From Kribbella sindirgiensis (GTDB lineage: Bacteria > Actinomycetota > Actinomycetes > Propionibacteriales > Kribbellaceae), in contig NZ_SJKA01000002.1 of assembly GCF_004331435.1 (NCBI RefSeq), forward strand, positions 62,001 through 126,000: 64,000 nucleotides of DNA, read 5' to 3'. Below the pieces are notes generated by a model that worked only from the letters and a program-made list of their open reading frames with translations, did no database searches and was not told the DNA's origin. Position 1 is the stretch's first letter; the number at the start of each line of letters is the position of its first letter. The position numbers were made by a program, and so were the translations under genes. This document shows positions 42,977 through 51,650 of this stretch, one piece after another.

Positions 42977-45438
42977 TGCGTCTGGCTGTCCGCACCTTGC
43001 GCCATCGCAAGAGCGGATTCATCGCCACGTTCATCGCGGTCGTCTTCGGTACGGCGATCGTGATGGCCTGCGGCGGCCTGATGGAGACCGGCATCCGTTC
43101 CAACGTCGAACCCGAACGCCTGGCCGCGACCTCGCTCGTCGTGACCGGCAAACAGTCACACCACCGCCCCGGTATCGAAGACCCCACTCCGCTCACGGAA
43201 CGCGTCGGCGTACCGATCGAACAACTCGCCAAGATCCGTTCTGTGGAAGGAGTTTCCTCCGCTGTCGGTGACTACACCTTCACCGCGGTCGGCCCGTCGA
43301 TCTCCGAAGGCCACAACTGGTCGAGTGCCGCCCTCGCCCCCTATCAACTCAGCTCTGGGCGTGCGCCTGCCTCTGGGCAGGTAGTTGTCTCGTCCGGGAA
43401 GGTCGGCGAGCAGCTGACCCTGCTGATCAACGGCGAGCCGAAGACCTTCACGATCAGCGGGATCGCCCCACGGGCCGCGAGCCACGCCTTCTTCTCCGAT
43501 CGCGACGCGGCGCAGCTCGTCCGCAACCCGTCCCGCTTCGCCGATGTCGGCGTACTGGTTGCTCCCGGCACCGATCTCTCCGCGGTCAAGGACCGGCTGG
43601 AAGAGGTCGACGGGAACCTGACGGTCCGTGCGGGGGTCGACCGCGGCCTCGCGGAGCACCCGGATGCCGAATCGCGCCGTACGGCGTTGATCGCGATCGC
43701 CGGATCGTTCGGCGGGATCGCGACGATGACGATGATGTTCGTGGTCGCGTCCACGCTGGCGCTCGCGGCGCAGCACCGGCAACGTGAGTTCGCGCTGCTC
43801 CGCGGGATCGGCACCACACCCGGTCAGGTCCGGCGGATGATCCTCGGCGAGGCGCTGATGGTCTCGCTGCCGGCCGTCGTCCTCGGCTGCCTGCCCGGGA
43901 TCTTCCTCGGTGGCTTCCTCTTCGACCAGCTCAGTTCGCATGGCGTCGCCTCGCCGGTGATCGAGTTCTCGCAGGGCTGGATCCCGTTCGCGGCGGGCGC
44001 CGGCGCGGCGGTCCTCGCGGCCGTCGGCGCGGCGCTGATCGCGGCCCGGAAGTCGGCGAAGATCAAGCCCGTCGAGGCGCTGGTCGAGGCCTCGTTGCAG
44101 CGGAAGTGGTTCAGCTGGATCCGGTTGCTGTTCGGTCTGTTGTTCCTCGGTGGCGGGATGGCGTTGCTGATCGTCACCGCGACGGTGATGTCCGGGCCGC
44201 TGGCCGCCTCGACCGCTGGTCCGTCGATCCTCTGCTGGGCGATCGGTGTCGCGTTGCTCGGCCCGTTCTGGAGCAAGCTGGTGCTGGGCTTCTGGCGCTG
44301 GCCGGTCCAGGCGCTGACCCGGGTGAACGGCCGCCTCGCGATCCGCAACCTGTCGGCGCGATCGGTCGCGCTGTCGGCCGCCGCGATGCCCGTGATGCTT
44401 GCCGTCGGCATCTCGACCGCCAACCTGTACATGCAGACCACGCAGGTGCACGCATCCTCCGAGGCGTTCACGCGGGACCTCCGCGCGGACGCCGTACTGG
44501 TGTCGGAGGCCGGTCTCTCGCCGACGGTGCTCTCGCAGGTTCGAGAGGTGCCCGGCGTGGCGAGCGCTTCGGCGTTCGTCCGCAGCATGGGCGCGGTCGA
44601 CGACCCCCGCAAGGCTCCGTTCGACGAGGACGGCGCGCCGGTGATCGGCGTGGACGCACAGGGCACTGAGGGCACCGCACCGGTCCGGTTGACGGGCGGA
44701 TCGCTGGCCGGGCTCACCGGGGCGACCGCGGCGATCCCGGAGTACATGGCTCAGAAGACCGGTCGTGGCGTCGGCTCGGAGATCACGATGACGTTGGGCG
44801 ACGGGACCACGACGAAGTTGCGGGTGGTCGCGACGTTCGCGGCCGAGCGTGGGTACGAGACGATCATCCTGCCCGCGTCGCTGGTCGTCGCGCACACGAC
44901 GGACGGGTTGACGAAGCAGATCCTGGTACGGGCCGCGCCGGGAGCCGACGTACGACCGGGTCTGGCCGAACTCGCCGCCGCGCACCCGGGCGTCCAGGTC
45001 ACCGACCGCAGCACGCTGGTCGCGTCGAACGTCGAGGACCTGCAGACCCAGGCGTGGATCAACTACATGCTCGTCGGCATGCTGATCGCCTACACGGCGG
45101 TCTCGGTCGTCAACACCCTGGTGTCGACCACCCTGCGCCGCCGCCGCGAGTTCGCCCTGCAACGGCTGACCGGCTCGACCCGCTTCCAGGTGCTCCGCAT
45201 GCTGACCACCGAAAGCACCCTGGTCACCCTCACCGGCGTCACCCTGGGCACCGCAGTAGCCCTGGCCTGCCTACTCCCCTTCTCCGCCAAGGTCGCCGAC
45301 AACGCCCTCCCCACAGGCCCGATCTGGATCTACCTCGTGATCGTCGGCGCCGCCGCCCTGCTCACCTTCGGATCCACCCTCATCCCAGCCACCACAGCCC
45401 TCCGCCACTCCCCTACCCAACCGACCTACTCGGACTGA
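42973..45438 (+). CDS. FtsX-family ABC permease
   Basis: Protein of 821 residues with one N-terminal span, a large outside domain, three spans near 250-360, two more near 390-430, a second outside domain and a final FtsX block near 690-815. The duplicated FtsX layout is typical of BceB/MacB-like actinobacterial exporters. No BceRS-type two-component pair is adjacent. It ends 9 bp before a strong hairpin. Confidence 0.92.
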   Translation: MMRLAVRTLRHRKSGFIATFIAVVFGTAIVMACGGLMETGIRSNVEPERLAATSLVVTGKQSHHRPGIEDPTPLTERVGVPIEQLAKIRSVEGVSSAVGDYTFTAVGPSISEGHNWSSAALAPYQLSSGRAPASGQVVVSSGKVGEQLTLLINGEPKTFTISGIAPRAASHAFFSDRDAAQLVRNPSRFADVGVLVAPGTDLSAVKDRLEEVDGNLTVRAGVDRGLAEHPDAESRRTALIAIAGSFGGIATMTMMFVVASTLALAAQHRQREFALLRGIGTTPGQVRRMILGEALMVSLPAVVLGCLPGIFLGGFLFDQLSSHGVASPVIEFSQGWIPFAAGAGAAVLAAVGAALIAARKSAKIKPVEALVEASLQRKWFSWIRLLFGLLFLGGGMALLIVTATVMSGPLAASTAGPSILCWAIGVALLGPFWSKLVLGFWRWPVQALTRVNGRLAIRNLSARSVALSAAAMPVMLAVGISTANLYMQTTQVHASSEAFTRDLRADAVLVSEAGLSPTVLSQVREVPGVASASAFVRSMGAVDDPRKAPFDEDGAPVIGVDAQGTEGTAPVRLTGGSLAGLTGATAAIPEYMAQKTGRGVGSEITMTLGDGTTTKLRVVATFAAERGYETIILPASLVVAHTTDGLTKQILVRAAPGADVRPGLAELAAAHPGVQVTDRSTLVASNVEDLQTQAWINYMLVGMLIAYTAVSVVNTLVSTTLRRRREFALQRLTGSTRFQVLRMLTTESTLVTLTGVTLGTAVALACLLPFSAKVADNALPTGPIWIYLVIVGAAALLTFGSTLIPATTALRHSPTQPTYSD

Positions 45439-45447
45439 GTTCGTGCC

Positions 45448-45498
45448 GGCTTTCCGGAAGATTTTCGCCACCCAGCGCAAACTTTCTTCCGGAAAGCC
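45448..45498 (+). terminator. Long hairpin after the FtsX permease
   Basis: GGCTTTCCGGAAGA (45448-45461) and TCTTCCGGAAAGCC (45485-45498) are perfect 14-bp arms around 23 bases. Each arm itself contains the palindrome TTCCGGAA. Terminator use is likely; an operator is also possible since the next gene starts 20 bp later. Confidence 0.7.
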
Positions 45499-45517
45499 CT
45501 CGTGATGAGATGAGCGG

Positions 45518-46459
45518 ATGAGGTGGCTGGCCGAGAATTCTCCCGAGGCGGTTGCTGACGCACTGCGAATGGTCGCTCCGGAGTTGAGCGGGCACAACGT
45601 TGTCGTTCGGGAGACGTTCGCCGAGGAAGACCCACGTTGGTGGGCCGCCAGCGCGATGGTCGGGGAACAGTACGTCGCGAAGTTCGCGTGGTCGCGACCC
45701 GCAGCACTGCGGGTTGCGCACGAGATCGACGTACTGGCTGCGCTGGCCGACGAGCCCGGTGTTCCGTTCCTCCCCAAGGTTGTTGCCAGCAGCACCGATC
45801 CGGTGCTGCTGGTGACCAAACGCGTTCCCGGTACGGCGTTGTTCGACATCGCCGACTCGATCGACCGGGATCACGCCGGCCGCCAACTCGCGGTCTTTCT
45901 GGCCGCCCTGCACCAAGCCTTCGAACGAGTCGACCACCTCGTCGGTGGCCTTCAGCCCGTCCTGCTACCACCCGCGACCACTGAGACGATCCGCTCCGGC
46001 ATCGGGCAGTGGATCCGGCCGGATCAGCTCGACTCCGTGATGCACTGGTGCGACTGGACCGACGACGTCCTCGCATCGCGTGCGCCGACCGTACTGGCGC
46101 ACGGCGACTTCCATGGCGGGAACCAGGTCTGGCACGACGATGAGCTCCGCGTGGTGGTCGACTTCGAAACAGTCGGTACGGCCGAGCCGGAGTACGACCT
46201 CCGCACCTTCCCGGGGACCGGGCCAGGTGTCGAGCTCCTCCAGACGACCATGCACCACTACCAGCAGATCACCGGCCGCAGCCTGTCTGCTGAACGGGTC
46301 ATGGCCTGGCATCTCCGCACCGCGCTCGGCGACGCCCTGTGGCGGAGCGAAGCCGGCGTACCGCTCCCGGATCATCGAACACCGGTTGCCTGGGTCGACG
46401 ACCTGGCCGCTCGGTTCAGCGCCCTGGAGTCAGTCTTTCACCGCAAGAGAGGTCAGTAG
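45518..46459 (+). CDS. Phosphotransferase, APH family
   Basis: Protein of 313 residues. Catalytic loop VLAHGDFHGGNQVW and metal site VVDFETVGTAEPEYDL. N-lobe Lys in EQYVAKFAW. Acceptor unknown. Its 3' end overlaps the end of the truncated methyltransferase on the other strand by 30 bases. ATG 45518 lacks a clear ribosome-binding site. Confidence 0.83.
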   Translation: MRWLAENSPEAVADALRMVAPELSGHNVVVRETFAEEDPRWWAASAMVGEQYVAKFAWSRPAALRVAHEIDVLAALADEPGVPFLPKVVASSTDPVLLVTKRVPGTALFDIADSIDRDHAGRQLAVFLAALHQAFERVDHLVGGLQPVLLPPATTETIRSGIGQWIRPDQLDSVMHWCDWTDDVLASRAPTVLAHGDFHGGNQVWHDDELRVVVDFETVGTAEPEYDLRTFPGTGPGVELLQTTMHHYQQITGRSLSAERVMAWHLRTALGDALWRSEAGVPLPDHRTPVAWVDDLAARFSALESVFHRKRGQ

Positions 46460-46969
46460 GAGCGGTAGCGGGTCGCCCGGCAGACGCCAGAATCCGTTGG
46501 GATCCTGGATCATTTCCGGGGTTCGCTGCCGTAGGTCAACCGGGAGCTCGTCGAGGCGTTGGACTCGTAGGCCGGCTCCGGCTAGGGCGTTGACCAGTCC
46601 GCTGACTGTCCACGGCCAGGTGCTCTGGACATGCTCCTGCAGCTCCTGGCCGGTGTAGCTGGTGCGCACCGTGCGATCGGCGGCTCCTTCCCGGAAGTAC
46701 GACGTACGCACCCGAAGGTCCTCGTCCACCATCGATTGCAGCGGATGGAACTCGGCGAGGAACACCACTCCGCCTGGTCGCAGCATCCGCGCCACCACCC
46801 GCGCGAACTCGTCCAGGTCGGGCAGCCACACCAGTACGCCGTACGTCGCCACCACCACGTCGTACGACGCGGGCTCCAGGACGTCGGCCACGTCGTACAC
46901 GTCCGCCCGCACGAACCGCGCGGGCAACTCGACCTCGGCGGCCAGTCGTTGCGCGGCCGTTTGTGCTAG
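46430..46969 (-). pseudogene. Methyltransferase missing its SAM-binding N-terminus
   Basis: The readable part (about 180 codons) starts LAQTAAQRLAAEVELPARFV and goes on with VRADVYDVADVLEPASYDVV, ARMLRPGGVVFLAEFHPLQS and so on. It matches the last two thirds of a class I SAM-dependent methyltransferase of about 265 residues. Motif I, the glycine loop that binds SAM, and everything before it is absent. The homology stops where the FMN reductase gene ends (its TAG is 46966-46968). A TTG at 46927 could start a 165-residue product, but it would lack the cofactor site. Confidence 0.7.
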
Positions 46970-47592
46970 CGGGCGGGGGTTGGTTCGGGGAGGGGTTGGA
47001 GGGCGATGGTGGTGGCTTGGATGATGGGGGCGTTGGTGCGGATCCAGGTTGAGAGGACGACCTGGAGGTCTTCGAGGTCGCGTTCCTCCAGGATGACTCC
47101 GGGCACGGGGACGCTGGCGCCCAGCTCCGCGAGCACTGGGCGGAGGTGGTGATCGGCCAGCAGTTTGTGGCTCGGTGCGGCTGACACCGTCACCGGGACG
47201 ACCACGGAGCCGGCCAGGGCGGAGGGGCGCAGTACGTCGAGGAAGCTCTTCAGCAGGCCGGTGTAGCTGCCCTTGTAGACCGGGGTCGCGACGACGATCA
47301 CCGACGCCGACGACACCAGATCGATCGCACTCTCGAGCGCGGCCTGCGCGTCGGCCCCGGCGTGCTCACCCTGGAAGATGGCCGGGGCGATCGTCACGAG
47401 ATCGATCAGCTCGTCGATCCGGTACGGCGTACCGAGCTCGGAGGCGAGCAGCTCCGCGACAGACGCCGCGGCGGCCGCCGTCCGCGACCCGGCCCGCGGG
47501 TTGCCCACCACCGTGACGACCGACTGCGGCCAGACCGGCGGCTCTTGCGCCCCCTGGGGCACGACCTGCGGCTCGAACGCGACTGGCGGCAT
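46966..47592 (-). CDS. NADPH-dependent FMN reductase
   Basis: About 208 residues. The flavodoxin-like fold has SVVTVVGNPRAGSRTAAAAA as the phosphate loop and VATPVYKGSYTGLLKSFLDV as the flavin loop. It reduces FMN, commonly for a sulfonate or similar monooxygenase; none is nearby. ATG 47592 is chosen with GGAG 9 bases upstream; TTG 47622 would add 10 residues. Its stop lies inside the first codons of the methyltransferase remnant. Confidence 0.87.
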   Translation of the reverse strand: MPPVAFEPQVVPQGAQEPPVWPQSVVTVVGNPRAGSRTAAAAASVAELLASELGTPYRIDELIDLVTIAPAIFQGEHAGADAQAALESAIDLVSSASVIVVATPVYKGSYTGLLKSFLDVLRPSALAGSVVVPVTVSAAPSHKLLADHHLRPVLAELGASVPVPGVILEERDLEDLQVVLSTWIRTNAPIIQATTIALQPLPEPTPAR

Positions 47593-47652
47593 CTGACCCA
47601 TCTCCTGAACCCTCGACGGCAACTCCCGCGAGCGTAGTCAAAGTCGAGCCGC

Positions 47653-48315
47653 TTAGTTGACTTTCTCATAATCCGAACGCCGGGCCCGGACCTTCACCAC
47701 GACGAACCACCCGACCGCCGCCACCGCGGCCACGATCACGACCTTCTGGAACACCCCGACCGACGACTCCACCAGATGCCACCGCTCACCGAGCTGATAG
47801 CCGGCCAGGATCAGCAAGGAGTTCCACACCAGGCTCCCGACCGTTGTCAGCGCCAGGAACAGCGCAACCGACATCCGCTCGACACCGGCGGGCACCGAGA
47901 TCAGGCTGCGCACCACCGGCACCAGCCGCCCGATCAGCACCGCCCTCGCGCCATGCCGGACGAACCATTCCTCGGCCTTGTCGACGTCCTGCAGTTTCAC
48001 CAGCGGCAGCTTCTCGGCGAGCGCCCGCGTCCGGTCCCGCCCGAGCACCGCGCCCACGCCGTACAACGCGAGCGCACCCACGACCGACCCGAGCGTGGTG
48101 AACACGATCGCAGCGACCAGTCCGAAATCACCCCGCGCCGCCGCGAACCCGGCCAGCGGCAGGATCACCTCGCTCGGCAACGGTGGAAACAGGTTTTCCA
48201 ACGCCACCGCAAGCCCCGCGCCCGCCGGTCCCATCCGCTCCATGAGATCGATCGCCCACCCGGCAACGCCTCCCGTCGGCTCCTGTACCGCGCTGATCAG
48301 CGCCTGATTCGTCAT
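47653..48315 (-). CDS. DedA-family membrane protein
   Basis: Protein of 220 residues. Membrane spans and the family signatures ENLFPPLPSEVILPLAGFAA (with the functional Glu) and GRLVPVVRSLISVPAG are present. DedA proteins flip or recycle lipid carriers and support membrane potential. Divergent from nagB with 192 bp between starts. Confidence 0.9.
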   Translation of the reverse strand: MTNQALISAVQEPTGGVAGWAIDLMERMGPAGAGLAVALENLFPPLPSEVILPLAGFAAARGDFGLVAAIVFTTLGSVVGALALYGVGAVLGRDRTRALAEKLPLVKLQDVDKAEEWFVRHGARAVLIGRLVPVVRSLISVPAGVERMSVALFLALTTVGSLVWNSLLILAGYQLGERWHLVESSVGVFQKVVIVAAVAAVGWFVVVKVRARRSDYEKVN

Positions 48316-48507
48316 GCCCACGAAGCTATGTGGACGGACAAACCCACACACTCCGGCCAGCCACCAAACCGCCCGGGGGTTAACCCCCCAAGGTGAGCAC
48401 ACCTACCGGTGACTGAGCACATGCCATTGCCTGTACCCAGGCCCCGGCGTTTGTTCACACCTCGGCATGGCGCGGCGGTGATCCGGCGGGTGTGCGAGGG
48501 TTTCCGC

Positions 48508-49236
48508 ATGACTGTTGAGCATGCGCCGCGAGTCGTCACCTGCTCCGACCGCACGGAGCTCGGGCGGGCCGCAAGCGCCGCTGCCGCCGAGCGGCTGCGG
48601 AAGGCGATCGCAACGACCGGACGGGCGCGCCTCATGCTGGCCGCCGCGCCGAGCCAGACAGCCACCCTCGCCGCGCTCGCCGTCGAACCGGATCTGGACT
48701 GGAGCCGGGTCGAGTGCTTCCACATGGACGAGTACGTCGACCTGAAGCCCGAGGCACCGCAGTCGTTCCGCAACTGGCTGCGCCGGAACTTCCTCGACAA
48801 GGTGCCGCAGGCAACGTTCCACCCGCTGGCACCCGACGACGGCCCGGACACCTACGCGGAGCTGATCGGCGACGAGCCGTTCGACCTCGTCCTGTTCGGT
48901 CTCGGCGTCAACGGCCACCTCGCGTTCAACGATCCGCCCGCCGACTTCGACGACCCGGCGGCCACGAAACGCGTCGCGCTGGACGAGACCAGCCGCCGGC
49001 AGCAGGTCGACGAGGGCAACTTCGCCCAACTCGCCGACGTACCGACCCACGCGATCACCGTGACCATCCCCCGCCTGCTGAACGCGCACGCGCTGATCGG
49101 TTCGGTCCCCGGATCGGTCAAACGCCAGGCCGTCCACGACACCCTCACACAGCCGATCGACCCCAACTACCCCGGTACGGCGCTGCGCACGCATCCCGAC
49201 GTACAACTCTTCCTCGACACCGACTCGACTCCCTAG
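48508..49236 (+). CDS. nagB: Glucosamine-6-phosphate deaminase/isomerase
   Basis: Protein of 242 residues of the NagB fold. It has CFHMDEYVDL with the catalytic Asp, the GLGVNGHLAFNDP loop with the ring-opening His, and TVTIPRLLNAHAL. It turns glucosamine-6-phosphate into fructose-6-phosphate and ammonia. That would serve amino sugars from chitin, whose chitinase gene is 3.4 kb away; the link is inference. ATG 48508 is chosen as the family start. Confidence 0.87.
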   Translation: MTVEHAPRVVTCSDRTELGRAASAAAAERLRKAIATTGRARLMLAAAPSQTATLAALAVEPDLDWSRVECFHMDEYVDLKPEAPQSFRNWLRRNFLDKVPQATFHPLAPDDGPDTYAELIGDEPFDLVLFGLGVNGHLAFNDPPADFDDPAATKRVALDETSRRQQVDEGNFAQLADVPTHAITVTIPRLLNAHALIGSVPGSVKRQAVHDTLTQPIDPNYPGTALRTHPDVQLFLDTDSTP

Positions 49237-49976
49237 CCGACGCCGAGGTGCAGACCACCGGACGCGTCCACGACCTGTCCGGTGATCCACCGCGCCGCGG
49301 GTGAGGCCAGGAAGGCGACCACCTCGGCGACATCGTCGGCACCGCCCAACCGGCCGAGCGCCGTCTGCGCGACGATCAGCTCGGTCAACCCAGGCGTCTC
49401 GAAGATCGCGCCGTTCGCCTCGGTCCGGGTCGCACCGGGCGCGACGGCGTTCACGGTGATACCCCGCGCGCCCAGTTCCTGCGCCAAGGTAACGGTCATC
49501 GTCTCCAGCGCACCCTTGGTCATCGCGAACGACGTCTGCGCCGGGTTCGCCATCCGGGTCGCGACCGACGAGATCGACACGATCCGGCCGTCGTCGGACA
49601 GCATCGGCAGCAGCCGCTGGATCAGGAAGTACGGCGCCCGAACGTTGACCGCCACCAGCCGGTCGAACGCCGCCTCCGTATCCGCACCGATCGGCCCCGC
49701 CGGCGACGCCGCCGCGTTGTTCACCAGCACATCCAGCCGCCGGCCGGCCAGCTCCGCATCCAGCTGATCAACCACCGACTCGACATCCCCGGGCACGCCC
49801 AGCTCGGCCCCGATCACGAACCCGCGCCCTCCGATCCGCGCCAGCGTCTCCTCCGCACCGGCCTTGTCCCGCCCGTAGTGCACCGCGACCTCACACCCCG
49901 CCGCGGCCAGTCGCTCCGCGATCGCCCGCCCGATGCCGCGGGAGGCACCGGTGACCAACGCAACCTTGGCATTCAT
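49233..49976 (-). CDS. SDR-family protein with Tyr-to-Phe active site
   Basis: Protein of 247 residues, classical SDR fold. The cofactor loop TGASRGIGRAIAE and NNAA motif are normal, as is the catalytic Ser in SISSVATR. The YxxxK motif reads F150-AMT-K154 (TTC codon), so the catalytic Tyr is missing. It may be inactive as a reductase, act by another route, or bind ligand only. Converges on nagB with a 4-base overlap; divergent from a TetR gene. Confidence 0.87.
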   Translation of the reverse strand: MNAKVALVTGASRGIGRAIAERLAAAGCEVAVHYGRDKAGAEETLARIGGRGFVIGAELGVPGDVESVVDQLDAELAGRRLDVLVNNAAASPAGPIGADTEAAFDRLVAVNVRAPYFLIQRLLPMLSDDGRIVSISSVATRMANPAQTSFAMTKGALETMTVTLAQELGARGITVNAVAPGATRTEANGAIFETPGLTELIVAQTALGRLGGADDVAEVVAFLASPAARWITGQVVDASGGLHLGVG

Positions 49977-49978
49977 GT

Positions 49979-50005
49979 TAGAAACTATCATGTTGTTAGT
50001 ATCTA
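49979..50005. promoter_or_regulatory. TetR operator filling the SDR/TetR gap
   Basis: TAGAAACTA (49979-49987) and TAGTATCTA (49997-50005) are complementary at 8 of 9 positions with a 9-base spacer. The dyad occupies nearly all of the 33 bp between the two divergent ATGs. Both genes are then likely leaderless and repressed together. Confidence 0.78.
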
Positions 50006-50009
50006 CCAC

Positions 50010-50579
50010 ATGAACTTGAGAGACCGCCAGCGTGCCGACACCCGGCAACGCATTCAGCGGCAGGCGCTCCGCCTGTTCACCGACCGCGGGTACGACGCAA
50101 CCACGGTGAACGACGTCGCCGACGCGGCCGGCGTCTCGGCGATGACGGTCTACCGGAACTTCCCCACCAAGGAAGACATGGTCCTGTACGACGACTTCGA
50201 CCAGCTGACCGCGACCACGCTCACCCAGGTGCCCGCGACCGGATCACTCACCGACCGCATCGGCCGGACCGTCCTGACCATCCTCGACCTGGCCGCCACG
50301 AACGAGCACGACCTACTCCTCGCACGCCTCCGCCTGATGATCTCCACACCAGCACTCCAGGCCCGCCACCTGGACAGCCAGTACCGCCTCCAGGAGGCCT
50401 TCGTCAGCGCGATCTGCGCCGACGACCCCACCCTGGAGTACGGCGCCCGCGCCGCCGCGAGCGCCGTATTGGGTGTGACGCACACCGCCCTGCTCTGTTG
50501 GGCAACCACCGCCGGCGAGGCCGACCTCACGGACCTGTTCCGCGAAGCGTTCACGGCAGCCTTCGGTCACGCGCCATGA
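50010..50579 (+). CDS. TetR-family transcriptional regulator
   Basis: Protein of 189 residues. HTH part TRQRIQRQALRLFTDRGYDA then TTVNDVADAAGVSAMTVYRN. It probably represses itself and the SDR gene through the dyad between them. The ligand may be an SDR substrate. ATG 50010 without Shine-Dalgarno. Confidence 0.9.
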   Translation: MNLRDRQRADTRQRIQRQALRLFTDRGYDATTVNDVADAAGVSAMTVYRNFPTKEDMVLYDDFDQLTATTLTQVPATGSLTDRIGRTVLTILDLAATNEHDLLLARLRLMISTPALQARHLDSQYRLQEAFVSAICADDPTLEYGARAAASAVLGVTHTALLCWATTAGEADLTDLFREAFTAAFGHAP

Positions 50580-50583
50580 CGGA

Positions 50584-51204
50584 TCAGGTCAGCTCAGGGA
50601 CCCTCAGGTGGGCGATGGCGAGTTCGAACTCGCCGACGTCCACCATTTCGGCGCCGGCGTCCTTGGCGGTCGAGGCACGCATCGAGGCGGCCGCCTCCCG
50701 GCTGCCGTCCAGCGTCTCCTGGCTGTCGTAGGTGACCGACGAGACCGCCCGGCCGGACTCCCGGTCGACCAGCAGGCTCGCGCTGCAGAAGCCGGCCAGA
50801 TCCTCCAGCCTCGGCAGCGAGGCGAGCTTGTAGACGTCGATCGCCCGGTCCAGGTTCGCGGGGTCGACCTTCACCCAGGTCGCCCGGACACACGCACCGG
50901 CCGTCGACCGGTGATCACGGTGCAGTACGGCGATCTCCCACTCCTGCACCATCGGACTGCCGCCGAGCTCCGCCGCGATCCGCTCCCGGATCGGCTGCAG
51001 CGCTTCGTTCGTGGCCCGCATCGCCTCCTCGGACTGCCAGGCGCTGGTCGTGATACAACGGCCGGACTTCCGGTCGACCAGCATGGACAGGCCGATACAG
51101 CCGTCCATCCCGGTCAGCATGGGCATCACCTCGTCGCGCACCCGCGCGACGCCGGCGTCGATCGACGCCGGGGCGGCATTGATCGTGGTGGAACGCGCGT
51201 ACAC
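50584..51204 (-). CDS. Tandem ABM-like dimeric alpha/beta barrel protein
   Basis: Protein of 206 residues built from two copies of one domain of about 95 residues. Repeats include [20 protein letters not shown] and [20 protein letters not shown], followed by [10 protein letters not shown] and [10 protein letters not shown]. This is the antibiotic-biosynthesis-monooxygenase-like fold. No cofactor residues can be assigned. GTG 51204 follows GGGGG. Confidence 0.75.
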   Translation of the reverse strand: MYARSTTINAAPASIDAGVARVRDEVMPMLTGMDGCIGLSMLVDRKSGRCITTSAWQSEEAMRATNEALQPIRERIAAELGGSPMVQEWEIAVLHRDHRSTAGACVRATWVKVDPANLDRAIDVYKLASLPRLEDLAGFCSASLLVDRESGRAVSSVTYDSQETLDGSREAAASMRASTAKDAGAEMVDVGEFELAIAHLRVPELT

Positions 51205-51296
51205 GATCCACCCCCTTACGCTCAGGGCAGCGCCCGGGCGGCGCCGCCGGACACTTCTCACCCTCCTCCCGCAAGAGAACCCTGACAAGGGCGCGC

Positions 51297-51647
51297 TCAG
51301 CTGTGCTCGGCTACGTCGAAGACGTTGCCTTCGGGGTCCGCCAGCGTGATCCAGTGCGCGCCGTACTCGTTGTGCTCGTCGAGCCGCTTGGCGCCCAGCC
51401 CGACCAGGCGGTCGACCTCGGCAGCCCAGTCGGTGGCCGCCAGGTCAACGTGCAGGCGGTTCTTGCCGGTGCGCGGCTCCGGGACCTGCAGGAACATCAG
51501 CGTCGGCCCGTCCGCGGCCCGGTTCACGGTCGCGAAGAACTCGTTGCCGTCAGCATCGACCTCGGTCGACAGCACGCCGGCCCAGAAGGTGGCGAGCGCC
51601 AGCGCGTCGGCGCTGTCGAAGGCGATGTTCTCGAGCGTTACAGACAT
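51297..51647 (-). CDS. VOC/glyoxalase-family protein
   Basis: Protein of 116 residues, one VOC domain ([20 protein letters not shown] at the start, [20 protein letters not shown] in the middle, [15 protein letters not shown] at the end). Members bind or modify small molecules and some give drug resistance by sequestration. It follows the MerR gene by 3 bp, so regulator and binding protein are made together. Confidence 0.87.
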   Translation of the reverse strand: MSVTLENIAFDSADALALATFWAGVLSTEVDADGNEFFATVNRAADGPTLMFLQVPEPRTGKNRLHVDLAATDWAAEVDRLVGLGAKRLDEHNEYGAHWITLADPEGNVFDVAEHS

Positions 51648-51650
51648 GGT

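Noticed and set aside
15154..46459. Three APH-family kinases taken as antibiotic resistance genes
   Set aside because: Their catalytic loops differ, they are not related closely to each other or visibly to known resistance enzymes, and this family is mostly metabolic in actinobacteria.
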